Shown here: piece after piece, positions 1 to 10,131 of the stretch
How positions within the stretch are numbered: the stretch's first letter is position 1
How the letters are laid out: every line of letters starts with the position of its first letter
NCBI GenBank assembly: GCA_018340805.1
Contig: JACMZG010001908.1
Span: forward strand, 44,810,787-44,874,786
DNA: 64,000 bases
Direction of reading: 5' to 3'
DNA from: Microvelia longipes
Taxonomy: Eukaryota; Arthropoda; Insecta; Hemiptera; Veliidae
Notes under the pieces: generated by a model
The model's database searches: none
Seen by the model: only the letters and a program-made list of their open reading frames with translations
What the model was told of the DNA's origin: nothing
Made by a program: the position numbers and the translations under genes

Positions 1-1060
1 TATTTTTGTTTTCTCCCTTCTGAATGTTAAATTTTTCCGGGAGGTTAAAGGAAGCTACCGGAAAGGCTTGAGATTTAAAGATACTATTGTTAGATGAATG
101 GTCAAATACTGCTTTCTGATATCAGGCTGATATCCACATTGCACATGTTGATAACGAATTACCAGGGGTAAGAGGAATCATACAAGGGGTAATCTGTTGC
201 GTCTAATGGTCGATGTCACTAATGTTCATTTTAGCTAATCCTCTACCACGTTCTGAGAGAGCTGATTAGCTCTTTGGCGACCACAAATACATCAAAACTA
301 CCAACCATACATTAACTAGTTCTTATTACATTTTACTTTCCTTAAGATGCAAAAAAACAAACAAGTTAAACAAGGATGAACCTTTCACTATAATCCACCA
401 TACAGATAGAATTACAAGTAATCACAGCGAGCTGTAAGTATCACAGCGAGCTGTAAGTATCCCACACATATTTCTGCAATTAACGTCATTTACACGGTAA
501 ATTAAAAGTAAAACATCTTGATTTTCTCATCTTCATCAAAAAAGGAAACAGGAATAAGTGAAATTCTTCTTTTTTATTCTTATTCTTCTCAGAAGAATGA
601 AGAATGCAGTACATTAGAGATAAAGCAGGATCATACAATATCACAATACTTCTTTCATGAGGAAAAATAATGCAGATATGAACTATTTAATAATTATAAT
701 TATACTTAATAAAAATGTGTAATTAATATTCTTTTAAAAGACTGGTAGGAAAAACATTTAATTATTATAAAAATGCATACATTAAAAATGAGGGCTGAAT
801 TGAATTATTTTTATAAGTAAAGAGATAACGGGGGTATTATGAGGTCTAGATCTGCAAGAACAAGGACATCAACTTAAGGCGGTATTTTCTGGTAAAACAA
901 CTAAAAGTAGTCTACTAGTGCGCCTAACTTTCCCTACTTCAAAAATAGTAAAGAAAAAATTACTAAGAACTAAGTCAAGACTTAGGTGAAATTTCCCTAA
1001 TACTAGAGACGCGGGGGTAAAGACAGGCGAATTTCTCCACGGAAACGTTTAGTTTTGCAA
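1..1060. other. AT-rich intergenic DNA
   Basis: No coding sequence or RNA gene is recognised. The only local structure seen is a 20-bp direct duplication around 424-462 (two copies of a unit containing cagcgagctgtaagtat). The rest looks like unique, AT-rich non-coding DNA. Confidence 0.5.
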
Positions 1061-1329
1061 CCACTTGCATTACCAACTAACATTGAATGGACTATAATAC
1101 TTAGCTTCATTTATCTTATCAATGAAGGCTCCGAATAATCTTGGCTTTGCGACGAGGAAGGTATCAGTCTGACTTGCTCCGGTAGCATAAGGTGTGCTAG
1201 CAGTGTTCTGCTGTCGTATATCTCGAGTCCGACCACAAGTCGGAGGAAAAACACTTATTGCTTCTGACATAATGGTAAGCTGATAGTTTGCTACATTGTT
1301 ACCAACCTATTAATAGAAAGTTTTAGAAT

Positions 1330-2300
1330 ATGTATCTTTCAAGTAGTTGCGAACCATCAGCACGTAGCCGCTACGCGCTAGGCCGCTCATCCACTGCATT
1401 CAAAAACTGAACTAAATTATCCGTTTCAGACGGTTTTAAGTCCTCCTATGTGTTTTAAACCAACATATTCTCTCTATATATCTGTTTGAGTGTGTATTAG
1501 TCTTAGGAAGTTAAAATTTGCCAAAAAAATCTAGTCAAAAATGTGTGCGGAATTTCAACTTTGTCCGTATAGAACTTTTTATGTCGTCACATGAGCAAAT
1601 TAAATCAATGAAAATTCATTAAAAAAAAACAGAAGAACCGTCGGATTGATTTAAAAGCTTGGCACGCATGTAATCCTATATAAGACTACCAAAAGTGCGA
1701 AGTTAGTACGATTTTTATCCAATAACATGTATACGCGTGGACTCGGTCCTCCGTTCACCCCTTGAACAGCTCGGCGGTCCGGAGGTCTTGAGTTGAAAGT
1801 CACAACATTGTGCATGAAAAGTAGTGAAAGGTGATTTCGTAAACAAATAAAACAAGAAAAGTCATGGAAACGGAACCCAGCAACAAGTGGTATTTTATAG
1901 CCAATAATTATGATGGAATGCCGAAATTGCTCGGGGACCTGAAGAAATTCCTCCAACATACCGGCTAGAACCTCTTCTACCCACACATCTGCCTAGCTAT
2001 TCTTCTATACTAGATAGATTTATTAAATATATTAAGACTATTATTACTTAAATTTGTCTCATTAGTTTCCCTAGGTTTAAGATTGAGATTAGAAAAGAAG
2101 AAATGCGAAAAAACACTTTTTCCTCATTTATACCGTAGGTATATAGGAAAAGTATTGTGTTAGCAAAAAAATCCGAAATCGGGTTGAAACCGGAATTATC
2201 CGTTTTAGATGTTTTAAAGGCCTCCTGAGTGGTTTTCGCAAAGTAAGTCTGTTTGTATGTGTCTGTTATCAACATAGATACTGGTGTATTCATGCTAGAG
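1330..2300. repeat. fragments of a dispersed repeat (family S)
   Basis: The stretch near 1425-1500 and the stretch 2195-2290 share a phrase: ccgttttaga followed by a tttta/cctcct block and a ctgtttg-rich tail. The stretch 2095-2170 (cctcatttataccgtaggt, then ggaaaagtattgtg) recurs at 3405-3465, and a decayed form lies near 15725. These are pieces of one old interspersed repeat. Minus-strand open frames here (1651-1986, 2048-2293) resemble no known protein and are treated as chance. The sequence near 1330-1395 read on the minus strand weakly resembles a tRNA-like head. Confidence 0.45.
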
Positions 2301-2427
2301 AGTAGGAACTTCGTACAAAAATCAGTCTACCGTTGTAGTTGTGCTATTCGGAAAATATTTTTTGACGTCATTAATTTTAATTTCTTAAAGAAAGTATACT
2401 AGACTGTGCCGTTATACACAAACACAC

Positions 2428-2429
<2 letters not shown>

Positions 2430-2505
<76 letters not shown>

Positions 2506-2509
2506 ATAT
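2430..2509. repeat. (AT)n microsatellite
   Basis: About 80 bp of TA dinucleotides with two phase slips. It lies directly beside the inverted repeat at 2511-2615. Confidence 0.95.
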
Positions 2510-2510
2510 T

Positions 2511-2615
2511 GGTGTTGGAGTCGCACTTAGGACCAAGAAAAAATTCGATATATATTATATATATATATATATATATATCGAATTTTTTCTTGGTCCTAAG
2601 TACAACTCCAACACC
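2511..2615. repeat. short fold-back repeat around an AT core
   Basis: The left arm, starting ggtgttggag and running through cttaggaccaagaaaaaattcgat, is mirrored by the right arm ending aactccaacacc. The centre is a TA run of about 30 bp. The arms match almost perfectly over about 38 bp, so the block can form a cruciform. A plus-strand open frame (2406-2642) crosses it but is mostly Tyr-Ile repeats from the TA tracts and is not considered a gene. Confidence 0.85.
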
Positions 2616-2639
2616 ATGGCACGCACTTCATTAGCAACT

Positions 2640-3660
2640 TAGGCTAAAAAAGTAGAAATTCAATTGATAATGCAAATAAAAAAAATGCAAACAAAAATCA
2701 TGACTTTTTAAATAAATTTCTGGCAAACGTTTAAATGAAAAAAAAAATCAATTAATAAAGGTTAATAAATTAAATAATGCAAATGAAAAATAACTGGTTC
2801 TAAATTGAGACTTGTCATAGCAAGGCGGCAACGCGAGGCAGTTAATAGATACAAAAAACACAATGATAAATGACATGTGATCAGTTGGCATGCCTGGTGA
2901 CAGCGGGTCATACGTATCGTCTCCGTCTTGCACACAACTCCTGCATATCATACTAAACTGTTATGAAATCAAACGCCATGTAATTAATTATAGCGCCTTG
3001 TTATCTGTGTAGTCAGAGAGGAAAAATTAAACAGCGAAGAAATCATCGCAATTGAAACAATTGCCCACTATGCAAAGTTTCCCTATGATATCCATTAATA
3101 ATTCCGACGCGCCCGGCCTTGTTTTCCGAGAATGCTTACTTTTAGTTTGTAACAAAATTTCATAGCCTTGTTCAGTTAATTTACACTTGCGAGTTTTGGC
3201 CCCACAATGCTAGACCAAAGACAATATAGTCTAAAAGCCCGTTGCAATTTTCGTTACGAAAGCGAAGCCCCAAAAGTTTAACCCGCTAGATTAATTGATA
3301 TATTTTCCTTTATAGTGAAACCAGATATTATTATCTCTACAATCACAGTCCTGATAATACAAGGGAACCAATTAAAATAATACTAACATTATGTCATTAT
3401 TACTTTTCCTCATTTATACCGTAGGTAAATAGGAAAAGTATTGTGTTTACAAAAAAATCCGAAACCGGGATGTTGTCCGGCTAAATAAACATATGTCCGA
3501 CTAACATATGTTTATTTATGTATTTTTTTATTTATATTATTATTATATAGCTATAATACATATAGATATAATTCGTCATTATAAAACAAATATAAAGTTA
3601 TAAAAAAAATAAAATACAGTTGGTTACATATTTAAATTAAAAAGGAAACGCAAAATGAAT
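2640..3660. other. AT-rich intergenic DNA
   Basis: No gene is recognised. It holds a family S fragment (about 3405-3465) and, at 3476-3515, a short inverted pair built on catatgt (gtccggctaaataaacatatg / catatgtttattta). Confidence 0.5.
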
Positions 3661-3670
3661 GAAAGGAAAG

Positions 3671-5652
3671 ATAAGGTGAGCTTATATATCACATCCACAG
3701 TAAGGGAGATCATTAGAGCTTTGAATGACAAGATGAGGTGAGATAAGGGAGAAGAGCAGCTGAGCTTATATATCACATCCACAGTAAGGGAGATCATTAG
3801 AGCTTTGAATAGCAAGATGAGGTGAGCTTATATATCACATCCACAGTAAGGGAGATCATTTAGAGCTTTGAATAGCAAGATGAGGTGAGCTTATATATCA
3901 CATCCACAGTAAGGGAGATCATTAGAGCTTTGAATAGCAAGATGAGGTGAGCTTATATATCACATCCACAGTAAGGGAGATCATTAGAGCTTTGAATAGC
4001 AAGATGAGGTGAGCTATATATCACATCCACAGTTAGGGAGATCATTAGAGTTGAATAGCAGATGATGTGAGCTTATATATATCCACAGTAAGGGAGATCA
4101 TTAGATGAATAGCAAGATGAGGAGCTTATATATCACATCCACAGTTAGGGAGAATTAGAGCTTGAATAGCAAGATGAGGTGAGCTTTATATCACATCACA
4201 GTAAGGGAGATCATTAAGAGCTTTGAATAGCAAGATGAGGTGGCTTATATATCACATCACAGTAAGGGAGATCATTAGGCTTTGAGCAGATGACTTATAT
4301 ATCACATCCACAGTAAGGGAGATCATTAGAGCTTGAATAGCAAGATGAGGTGAGCTATAATCACATCCACAGTAAGGGAGATCATTAGAGCTTTGAATAG
4401 CAAGATGATGTGAGCTTATATATCACATCCACAGTAAGGGAGATCATTAGAGCTTTGATAGAAGATGATGTGAGCTATATATCACATCCACAGTAAGGGA
4501 GATCATTAGAGCTTTGAATAGCAAGATGAGGTGAAGCTTATATATCACATCCACAGTTAGGGAGATCATTAGGCTTTGAATAGCAAGATGAGGTGAGCTT
4601 ATATATCACATCCACAGTAAGGGAGATCATTAGAGCTTTGAATAGCAAGATGAGGTGAGCTTATATATCACATCCACAGTAAGGGAGTCATTAGAGCTTG
4701 AATAGCAAGATATGAGCTTATATATCACATCCACAGTAAGGAGATAGAGCATTGAGCAGCAAGATGATGTGAGCTTATATATCACATTCACAGTAAGGGA
4801 GATCATTAGAGCTTTGATAGATGAGGTGAGGGGAGATCATTTAGAGCTTTGAATAGCAAGATGAGGTGAGCTTTATATCACATCCACAGTAGGGAGATCA
4901 TTAGAGCTTTGAATAGCAAGATGAGGTGAGCTTATATATCACATCCACAGTAAGGGAGATCATTAGAGCTTTGAATAGCAAGATGAGGTGAGCTTTATAT
5001 CAATCCACAGTTAGGGAGATCATTAGAGCTTTGAATAGCAAGATGATGTGAGCTTATATATCACATCACAGTAAGGGAGATCATTAGAGCTTTGAATAGC
5101 AAGATGGTGAGCACATCCACAGTTAGAGAGATCATTAGAGCTTTGAATAGCAAGATGAGGTGAGCTTATATATCACATCATTTAGAGCTTTGAATAGCAA
5201 GATGTTATATATCACATCACAGTAAGGAGATCATTAGAGCTTGAATAGCAAGATGATGTGAGCTTATATATCACATCCACAGTAAGGGAGATCATTTAGA
5301 GCTTTGATAGCAAGATGAGGTGAGCTTATATATCACATCCACAGAGGAGATCATTAGAGCTTTGAATAGCAGATGAGCTTATATATCACATCCACAGATT
5401 AGAGATTCATGAATAGATGAGGTGAGCTATATATCACATCCACAGTTAGGGAGATCATTAGAGCTTTGAATAGCAAGATGAGGTGAGCTTATTATATCAT
5501 CACAGTAAGGGAGATCATTAGAGCTTTGAATAGCAAGATGAGGTGATTATATATCACATCCACAGTAAGGGAGATCATTAGAGCTTTTGAATAGCAAGTG
5601 AGGTGAGCTTATATATCACATCCACAGTAAGGGAGATCATTGAGCTTTGAAT
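3671..5652. repeat. 62-bp tandem satellite array
   Basis: About 33 head-to-tail copies of a unit of roughly 62 bp with the landmarks gagcttatatatcacatcc, acagtaagggagatcatta and gctttgaatagcaagatgag. Units differ mostly by small deletions of 1-15 bp rather than by substitutions; some are cut to under 45 bp. That pattern suggests either replication slippage or assembly and consensus errors in a long-read repeat. Nothing in the unit suggests coding. Confidence 0.95.
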
Positions 5653-5775
5653 TCAAGTATTCCTGAGTGGAATAAAATCCGTGCGAGCTAAGAAGACGTT
5701 TTAGTCATTTAGGAATGACTTTAATATCGTCAATCATTTTGTTGCTCTCAGGCAGTTTGTTATAAAAAGTAATGG

Positions 5776-6440
5776 CTAGATTGTAGGGCGATTTTTGGTA
5801 ATGAGCTGTTTTCTGGTAATCACATTGTGAATTATAGTTTTAAACTTAACCGAAAATTGTTCAACTATTATCCATGATTCTAGAATTAAGATGGAATAGA
5901 GTGTTCGGATATAATGCTTTATAAAGACTGGTTTAGCTGAATCTCGAGGTTTTAGTTGGAAAATTAGACTAATTTTTATTTTTTGCGTAATAAACACTCT
6001 TTTTGGCTGGGAGGAGGTGGCCCATGTTGCAATGTGGTTTGATAAGTACGGATAAGTCCAGCCGTAGTAAAGCTTTAGTAGTATTTTAGTTGAGTTATAG
6101 AACCTTAGTTTTCTTAAAAGATGGTAAGTCGTATTTAGCTTACAAACTAAGTTGTCAATGTGGTGGTTAAATTTCATGTCATTGTCGATTGTCAGACCTA
6201 ATAACCTGGAAAAGAGTACTGTTTTTATTTGTTTTTATGGGACTTATATTTATGAAGGATTGTAAAGTTCTAGCTACAGGCCTTTTTGAGAGAACCATTG
6301 AAACCCTTTTGGTGGTATTAATTACAAGACAATTTGCTACACACCATTCAAAAAACAGTTGGCATATTATATTAACATTTATATCAAGCGTAGCTAAGTA
6401 TGTGCCAAGTTTTATCTCAGTATCAGTATTAGTTCAAATT
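5776..6440 (-). pseudogene. LINE (non-LTR retrotransposon) reverse transcriptase C-terminal fragment
   Basis: The minus-strand frame 6177-5776 encodes 133 residues typical of the region after the RT palm in jockey/CR1-like LINEs. It has MKFNHHIDNLVCKL, LLRKLRFYNSTKILLKLYYG, YPYLSNHIATWATS and an ITQKIKISL segment. Just upstream the frame reads RLLGLTIDND, the usual G-x-x-ID block. A frameshift near 6205-6215 joins it to a further segment (about 6430-6210) reading DTEIKLGTYLATLD and FFEWCVANCLVINTTKRVSMV, matching the W-N-L-N-K-T thumb block of LINE RTs. No YADD catalytic box is present: the fragment stops against the fold-back element that begins near 6467. It is a dead, 5'-truncated copy. 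The clade is not resolved. Confidence 0.8.
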
Positions 6441-6538
6441 TTATCAAATGATTTGTGTACTAACCTGTGTAGGCTTCCGCGGTTATTGTCATGAAGATTT
6501 AGGTCTTCCAGTAGTGACCGCATCAATGTAGATGAAGA

Positions 6539-6580
6539 ATCCGACGTTTCGCTTCCACTGTGGGAGGCATCTTCAGGGAT
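6539..6580 (-). ncRNA. hammerhead-ribozyme-like motif, P1 left arm
   Basis: Minus-strand mirror of the motif at 6676-6717, with the same core: CUGAAGA, an imperfect stem II closed by GC pairs, GAA, then ACGU, C and GGAU. See the right-arm entry for the pairing scheme. Confidence 0.6.
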
Positions 6581-6675
6581 GTAGGTCATCATGGATAGAA
6601 ACACAATGCTCCACAAATACTGAACTGAACTGTTCAGTATTGTAGAGCATTGTGTTTCTATCCATGATGACCTAC

Positions 6676-6717
6676 ATCCCTGAAGATGCCTCCCACAGTG
6701 GAAGCGAAACGTCGGAT
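6676..6717 (+). ncRNA. hammerhead-ribozyme-like motif, P1 right arm
   Basis: Stem I 5' strand AUCC (6676-6679), core CUGAAGA (6680-6686), one extra base, then a stem II hairpin GCCUCCC...GUGGAAGC that is imperfect. GAA follows (6706-6708), then the self-complementary ACGU (6709-6712) as half of stem III. C is at the cleavage position (6713), followed by GGAU (6714-6717), which pairs perfectly with AUCC. This fits the hammerhead consensus CUGANGA...GAAA...UH if two copies pair through stem III. Activity is not shown. The extra base between the core A9 and stem II departs from the textbook form. Confidence 0.6.
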
Positions 6718-6757
6718 TCTTCATCTATATTGACGCGGTCACCACCGGAAGACATAA

Positions 6758-6880
6758 TACGGGCCTTCGGCCCGTAGCCGCTACGCGGCCTCGGCGCTTC
6801 GCGCCTCGTCCGCTCCGCGGCGTCGGCCCGCCGGGCCGCTTCGCGGCCCGAGGGCCTTCCAGTGACCGCTTCGCGGCCAC
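6758..6880. repeat. CpG-rich hairpin cluster
   Basis: A GC-rich, CpG-dense stretch in an AT-rich background, made almost wholly of short back-to-back palindromes: gggccttcggccc, gtagccgctacg, ggcgcttcgcgcc, ccgctccgcgg, ggcccgccgggcc and gggccgcttcgcggccc. Related blocks lie at 26390-26500 and, decayed, at about 41330-41375. A single hairpin (cccgcttcgcggg) follows near 6980. Function unknown; it looks like an internal part of a dispersed repeat. Confidence 0.75.
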
Positions 6881-7080
6881 ATTTTTGTTGTTTTGTATTA
6901 ATGTATGGTTTCACTATCGTTTCTTGTTACATGGCATTTTGCCACGTATTTAGCGATTTTTCACAGCCTCGTTTCACAGGCCCGCTTCGCGGGCCTGAGG
7001 GGCTTTCTCACAAATTTGATTTTATTAATCCTCTATTATTAATAGTAAGCAATAATATTACAGTTAACAAGCAATATAAG
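6881..7080 (+). repeat. dispersed repeat segment, inverted copy at 26.03-26.17 kb
   Basis: The stretch with tgttacatggcattttgcca, ggcccgcttcgcgggcctga and tttctcacaaatttgat recurs in reverse complement at about 26035-26170. A weaker version lies at 41690-41770. It follows the CpG hairpin cluster in all three places, so the two probably belong to one element. The 75-codon frame over it has no recognisable product. Confidence 0.65.
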
Positions 7081-7367
7081 AAAAAATAAGTATATTTAAA
7101 TACATAACTAAAACGTTTTTTATAGAGGTATAAAGAATACAAGAAAAAAATCCACACGTTGCAACTGTTGGAGTAACCTTGTAAAAGGGTAAGAAAAGAT
7201 TATAGTTTCAAAAGGGTATAAACTCTTACATACACGTATGATTGTTTACACAATTTAAAGAAAAATGTCAAATTTGTTTTGTAAACAAATTGTTTATTTG
7301 TGTAAAATCTTAAGGTTGAAAAAAATATATTCATGATTATTTAAAATAAAAATACCGTTTGCGTCAC

Positions 7368-7957
7368 TTAGGATTGTCCGATTGAGCTGAAACTGGTCGC
7401 ATTCGTTTTAGAATGACTTCGACCATATAAAGACTACTTCGATGTTCTTCCTCTTTACGGGTCTGCTTAGCTCGGCGTGGTTCAGTGGAAGCCATTTTTG
7501 CCCTGTCTCTCTGGGACAGTAGGCTTACCATGATGGAGCAAGAGGTAGAGGTCTCCCTTCTATACTATATCCCCACCCTCTAACACTACTGAACCCAACA
7601 GATATCGTACGAGTCTTTGACCTAGACGTATACATATATACAAGATTATATATATATGTATACCGATTGCGCCATTTCTGATGGTTCGATTGAGCTGAAA
7701 TTGGTCTTAATCGATTCAGCTAGCCGTCTACCTAAATACTAAATACCTTGTTTTAAAGCCATTTTAAGTTTCAAAAATTTTTTTTTTTCATGACGTCATA
7801 ACTTTGGTTGATGACGTCATAATGTTTTTATAAACAATAGGTCTCGTAACCTCCATAACATCTCGCGATTTGCAAAGTTTCGTTTCAATTTGACAACGCC
7901 TTCGAGAGTTATCGTTCGCCATACGAAAGGGTAGAAACTCTTACATACATATATATA

Positions 7958-7990
<33 letters not shown>

Positions 7991-8160
7991 ATACATATAT
8001 ATATAAACTTTTTTCGGACATATATTTTTGTTATCAGGAAGCCAATAGGAACCGATTCCACTCACTCCCACCCTCAAATTCCGTCATCCGAACAACCTCA
8101 TAAGCGTCATTTTCATAATGAAAATTCGCTAAAAATAGACGCAAAAAACCGCATCTCGAA
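7368..8160 (+). repeat. family Q dispersed repeat, copy 1
   Basis: Landmarks in order: gattgagctgaaactggtc (7381), ggttcagtggaagccattt (7480), gagcaagaggtagaggtc (7536), gacctagacgta (7620), cgttcgccatacgaaaggg (7914), an (AT)n array, then atatttttgttatcaggaag (8021) and aacctcataagcgtcattttc (8093). All landmarks recur in the same order on the minus strand at 25300-25935. This copy has about 270 bp (7640-7910) that the other lacks. No protein is encoded; it looks like a non-autonomous element with an internal microsatellite. Confidence 0.8.
7946..8005. repeat. (AT)n microsatellite inside family Q
   Basis: About 60 bp of TA repeats. It sits at the same internal point where the other family Q copy carries about 165 bp of TA repeats. 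Confidence 0.9.
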
Positions 8161-8361
8161 AGGTTAGTTCTGTCGAAAATAAGATAGTGTTATCCTTTAT
8201 CAGGGAGTTAAAATAAATCAATCCAGCAGGTTAAACCTTTGGGCATTGACAATCAGGAAATATGCAAGGGGCTCTTAGACAACTAACTTATTAAACTAAA
8301 AGAAAAAAAATTAAACATGACTTTAACGAACACTTCAAACTACAACAGTAAACATGAATCA

Positions 8362-8516
8362 ACTTCCGGTAGTGACCACGTCAATGTAGATGAAGAATCC
8401 GACGTTTCGCTTCCACTGTGGGAGGCATCTTCAGGGATGTAGGACATCATGGATAGAAACACAATGCTTAACGAACTGAAGATCCATAATATCCTACATC
8501 CCTGACGATGTCTCCC
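8362..8516 (-). mobile_element. partial P1-family element
   Basis: The left arm (8362-8470) is nearly identical to the P1 left arm (gacgtttcgcttccactgtg, gcatcttcagggatgtagg). The right arm survives only as about 27 bp (8490-8516, with catccctgacgatg), so the palindrome is broken. The left arm keeps a complete hammerhead-like motif (next entry). Confidence 0.75.
8397..8438 (-). ncRNA. hammerhead-ribozyme-like motif, partial P1 copy
   Basis: Read on the minus strand, same layout as at 6676-6717: AUCC, CUGAAGA, stem II hairpin, GAA, ACGU, C, GGAU. All pairing positions are kept. Confidence 0.55.
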
Positions 8517-8520
8517 AAAA

Positions 8521-9029
8521 TTATTAACATTAACAACATTTTTATTTATTATTATTATTACATTAAGATAAAATTATTAAAATTATTACAGTTATACACA
8601 AATTGTTAGTAGCTATACTTCGTTATTTAAATTTTTCCTAATGCTTATTATATTTTTACTTAAATTTGTTATTTTATCATGAGTCTATTTTACTTATTAC
8701 AGATATGCTCAAGTTTTTACATTCTTCTTTAAAATTATATTGTAAAATTTTAAAATGTAATTGTAAATAGTTATTTTTGTTAATATATTGTAGTGGTTCT
8801 TACAGATATTATCAGCTTTTTATGCCAAGTCTAAAATAAGAAAACTCATCCTTTCTGTGTTTTTTTTTCTTTTTAAATCAATTTTTTGTTTATTTTTTTT
8901 TAATTTTCTTTTAAAATTAATTTCTTTGAATTTATTTACCTAAAACCTAGTTACAATTTTTTTTTCATTTTAATCTGTTGGCAACAGAAATAATTGATGT
9001 ACTAATGTAACTATTAAATTTATGTCTCG
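8521..9029. other. AT-rich intergenic DNA
   Basis: Very AT-rich with many T runs. No gene or named repeat is seen. Confidence 0.5.
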
Positions 9030-9042
9030 TTAAGTGGAAGAG

Positions 9043-9283
9043 CCGCCTCCGTGGCCGAGGTCGTTAAGGCGTTAGTCTTTACACTGACCTTTGACACCTA
9101 CGGAGGTCTGGGGTTCGCATCCTAGGTTACGCTCTCAGTTTATGTAAGATTATTGTTCAGACAAATTATCGCCAGCTTTAGAATACACTTTGAGCATAAC
9201 AGTTGCTACTACCACCCGAGGTTGTTCCCGCAGGGGTTATCCCTGATGAGCGGCAAGGCTCTAAATGGGCATTATCATTATCA
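9043..9283 (+). mobile_element. tRNA-derived SINE with 13-bp target-site duplication
   Basis: The head resembles a tRNA gene of the Ser/Leu type. It has an A-box-like TGGCCGAGGTCGTTAAGGC (from 9052) and a B box GGTTCGCATCC (9112-9122), which together would form an internal Pol III promoter. A body with gttgttcccgcaggggtta follows. The tail is a short attatc/cattatcatta repeat (9270-9283). Perfect 13-bp direct repeats TTAAGTGGAAGAG flank it (9030-9042 and 9284-9296), the mark of LINE-driven insertion. The intact TSD implies a fairly recent insertion. A relative of the 3' body is at 43745-43835. Confidence 0.88.
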
Positions 9284-9350
9284 TTAAGTGGAAGAGAGGA
9301 CCTTAAGGTCCTAACTTTGCCAGATTAAATAAAGCAATTTATCTATCCCA

Positions 9351-9450
9351 CAGTGAGAGCGAAACATCGGATTCTTCATCTACATTGATGCAGTCACCAC
9401 CGGAAGACCTAAATCTTCATGACAATAACCGCGGATGCCTACGCAGTTTA
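9351..9450 (+). mobile_element. P1-family 3' fragment
   Basis: Contains cccacagtgagagcgaaac, atcggattcttcatctac and ggtcaccaccggaag-like sequence, then gacctaaatcttcatgac and aataaccgcgga. It corresponds to the P1 right arm plus outer flank. The CUGANGA half of the ribozyme-like motif is missing, so this copy cannot fold. Confidence 0.65.
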
Positions 9451-9461
9451 TCAACGCGATA

Positions 9462-9635
9462 AACATGCGCATTTCCTTAGAAAATTATAGAAAAATGAGT
9501 AACGAGTAGTAATGCTTCACTACTCCAGTTTTAAAGCATAAACCGGGAATTTAACTAAGAAATGGATAATTGAGCACGCATTCTAAAGGAAATTCGCCCG
9601 GCATGCGGACCTCCGCGCAAATATTTACAACGTAA
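9462..9635 (+). repeat. family R terminal segment
   Basis: Begins atgcgcatttcctta, runs through gagtaacgagtag and ends aattcgcccggcatgcgg/cctccgcgc. The same block is one arm of the palindrome at 49664-50133 and recurs at about 33135-33345. Confidence 0.7.
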
Positions 9636-10131
9636 ACACAGCGTATTTAACAGGCGATCGTATTGCATACGTATGCAATACGGTCAACTAACTTCACGGT
9701 TCTTACAGCGTATTTGTTTAGTCGATCGAGTGAGATTACGTGATAACTGATCCCGCCAAAACATCGCATCTATTATAGTGAAGGTTCACTTTTGGTTATA
9801 AAATAGTTTAAAACAAAAAATATATTTAATTAAATTATGATTTCTTTGCACAATAATAAAGTTACACTAAAAAAAAAATAATATTCCAAAAGTTATTTGA
9901 TCAAAAACGGTAATATAGAAGTGAAATAAAAGTTCGACGAGAAGGTTATCCGTTAAATACGATCGTCTCTAAAGGTACATACAGCGTATCGGGGGATCCA
10001 TTTAGATTCCATCTCCCTAGTTCTAGCGTATGCGATGGGATCCCCTCCGCATGGTTCAGACAGCTAATATTACCGTATTGAGAGATCGTATCCCATACGA
10101 TACGCGGATCTAGAAGTGCGTGTGAACGTAC
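9626..10131 (+). mobile_element. TIR element, copy 1 (left end decayed)
   Basis: About 500 bp, closely matching 21020-21502 in the same orientation (shared: ctaacttcacgg, gtgagattacgtgataactg, ggggatccatttagattcc, ccctagttctagcgtatgcg). The right terminus gtgtgaacgtac is intact (ends 10131); the left terminus is diverged. No transposase is encoded. The minus-strand frame 9946-10254 is a by-product. Confidence 0.75.

Larger units (their letters stand above)
6503..6753. mobile_element. fold-back element P1 with a hammerhead-like motif in each arm
   Basis: A palindrome of about 250 bp centred near 6628 (actgaactgaactgttcagt). The arms match over about 120 bp with few mismatches (one outer end reads gtcttccagtagtgacc, the other ggtcaccaccggaagac). 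Sequence shared with other copies (8.4, 9.4 and 41.5 kb) continues outward to about 6467 on the left. Each arm carries a hammerhead-like motif, listed separately. It interrupts or abuts the LINE fragment. An open frame through it (6434-6724, minus) is not considered coding. Confidence 0.85.

Noticed and set aside
1651..1986. 111-codon minus-strand ORF
   Set aside because: No recognisable domain, unconvincing composition, no splice context.
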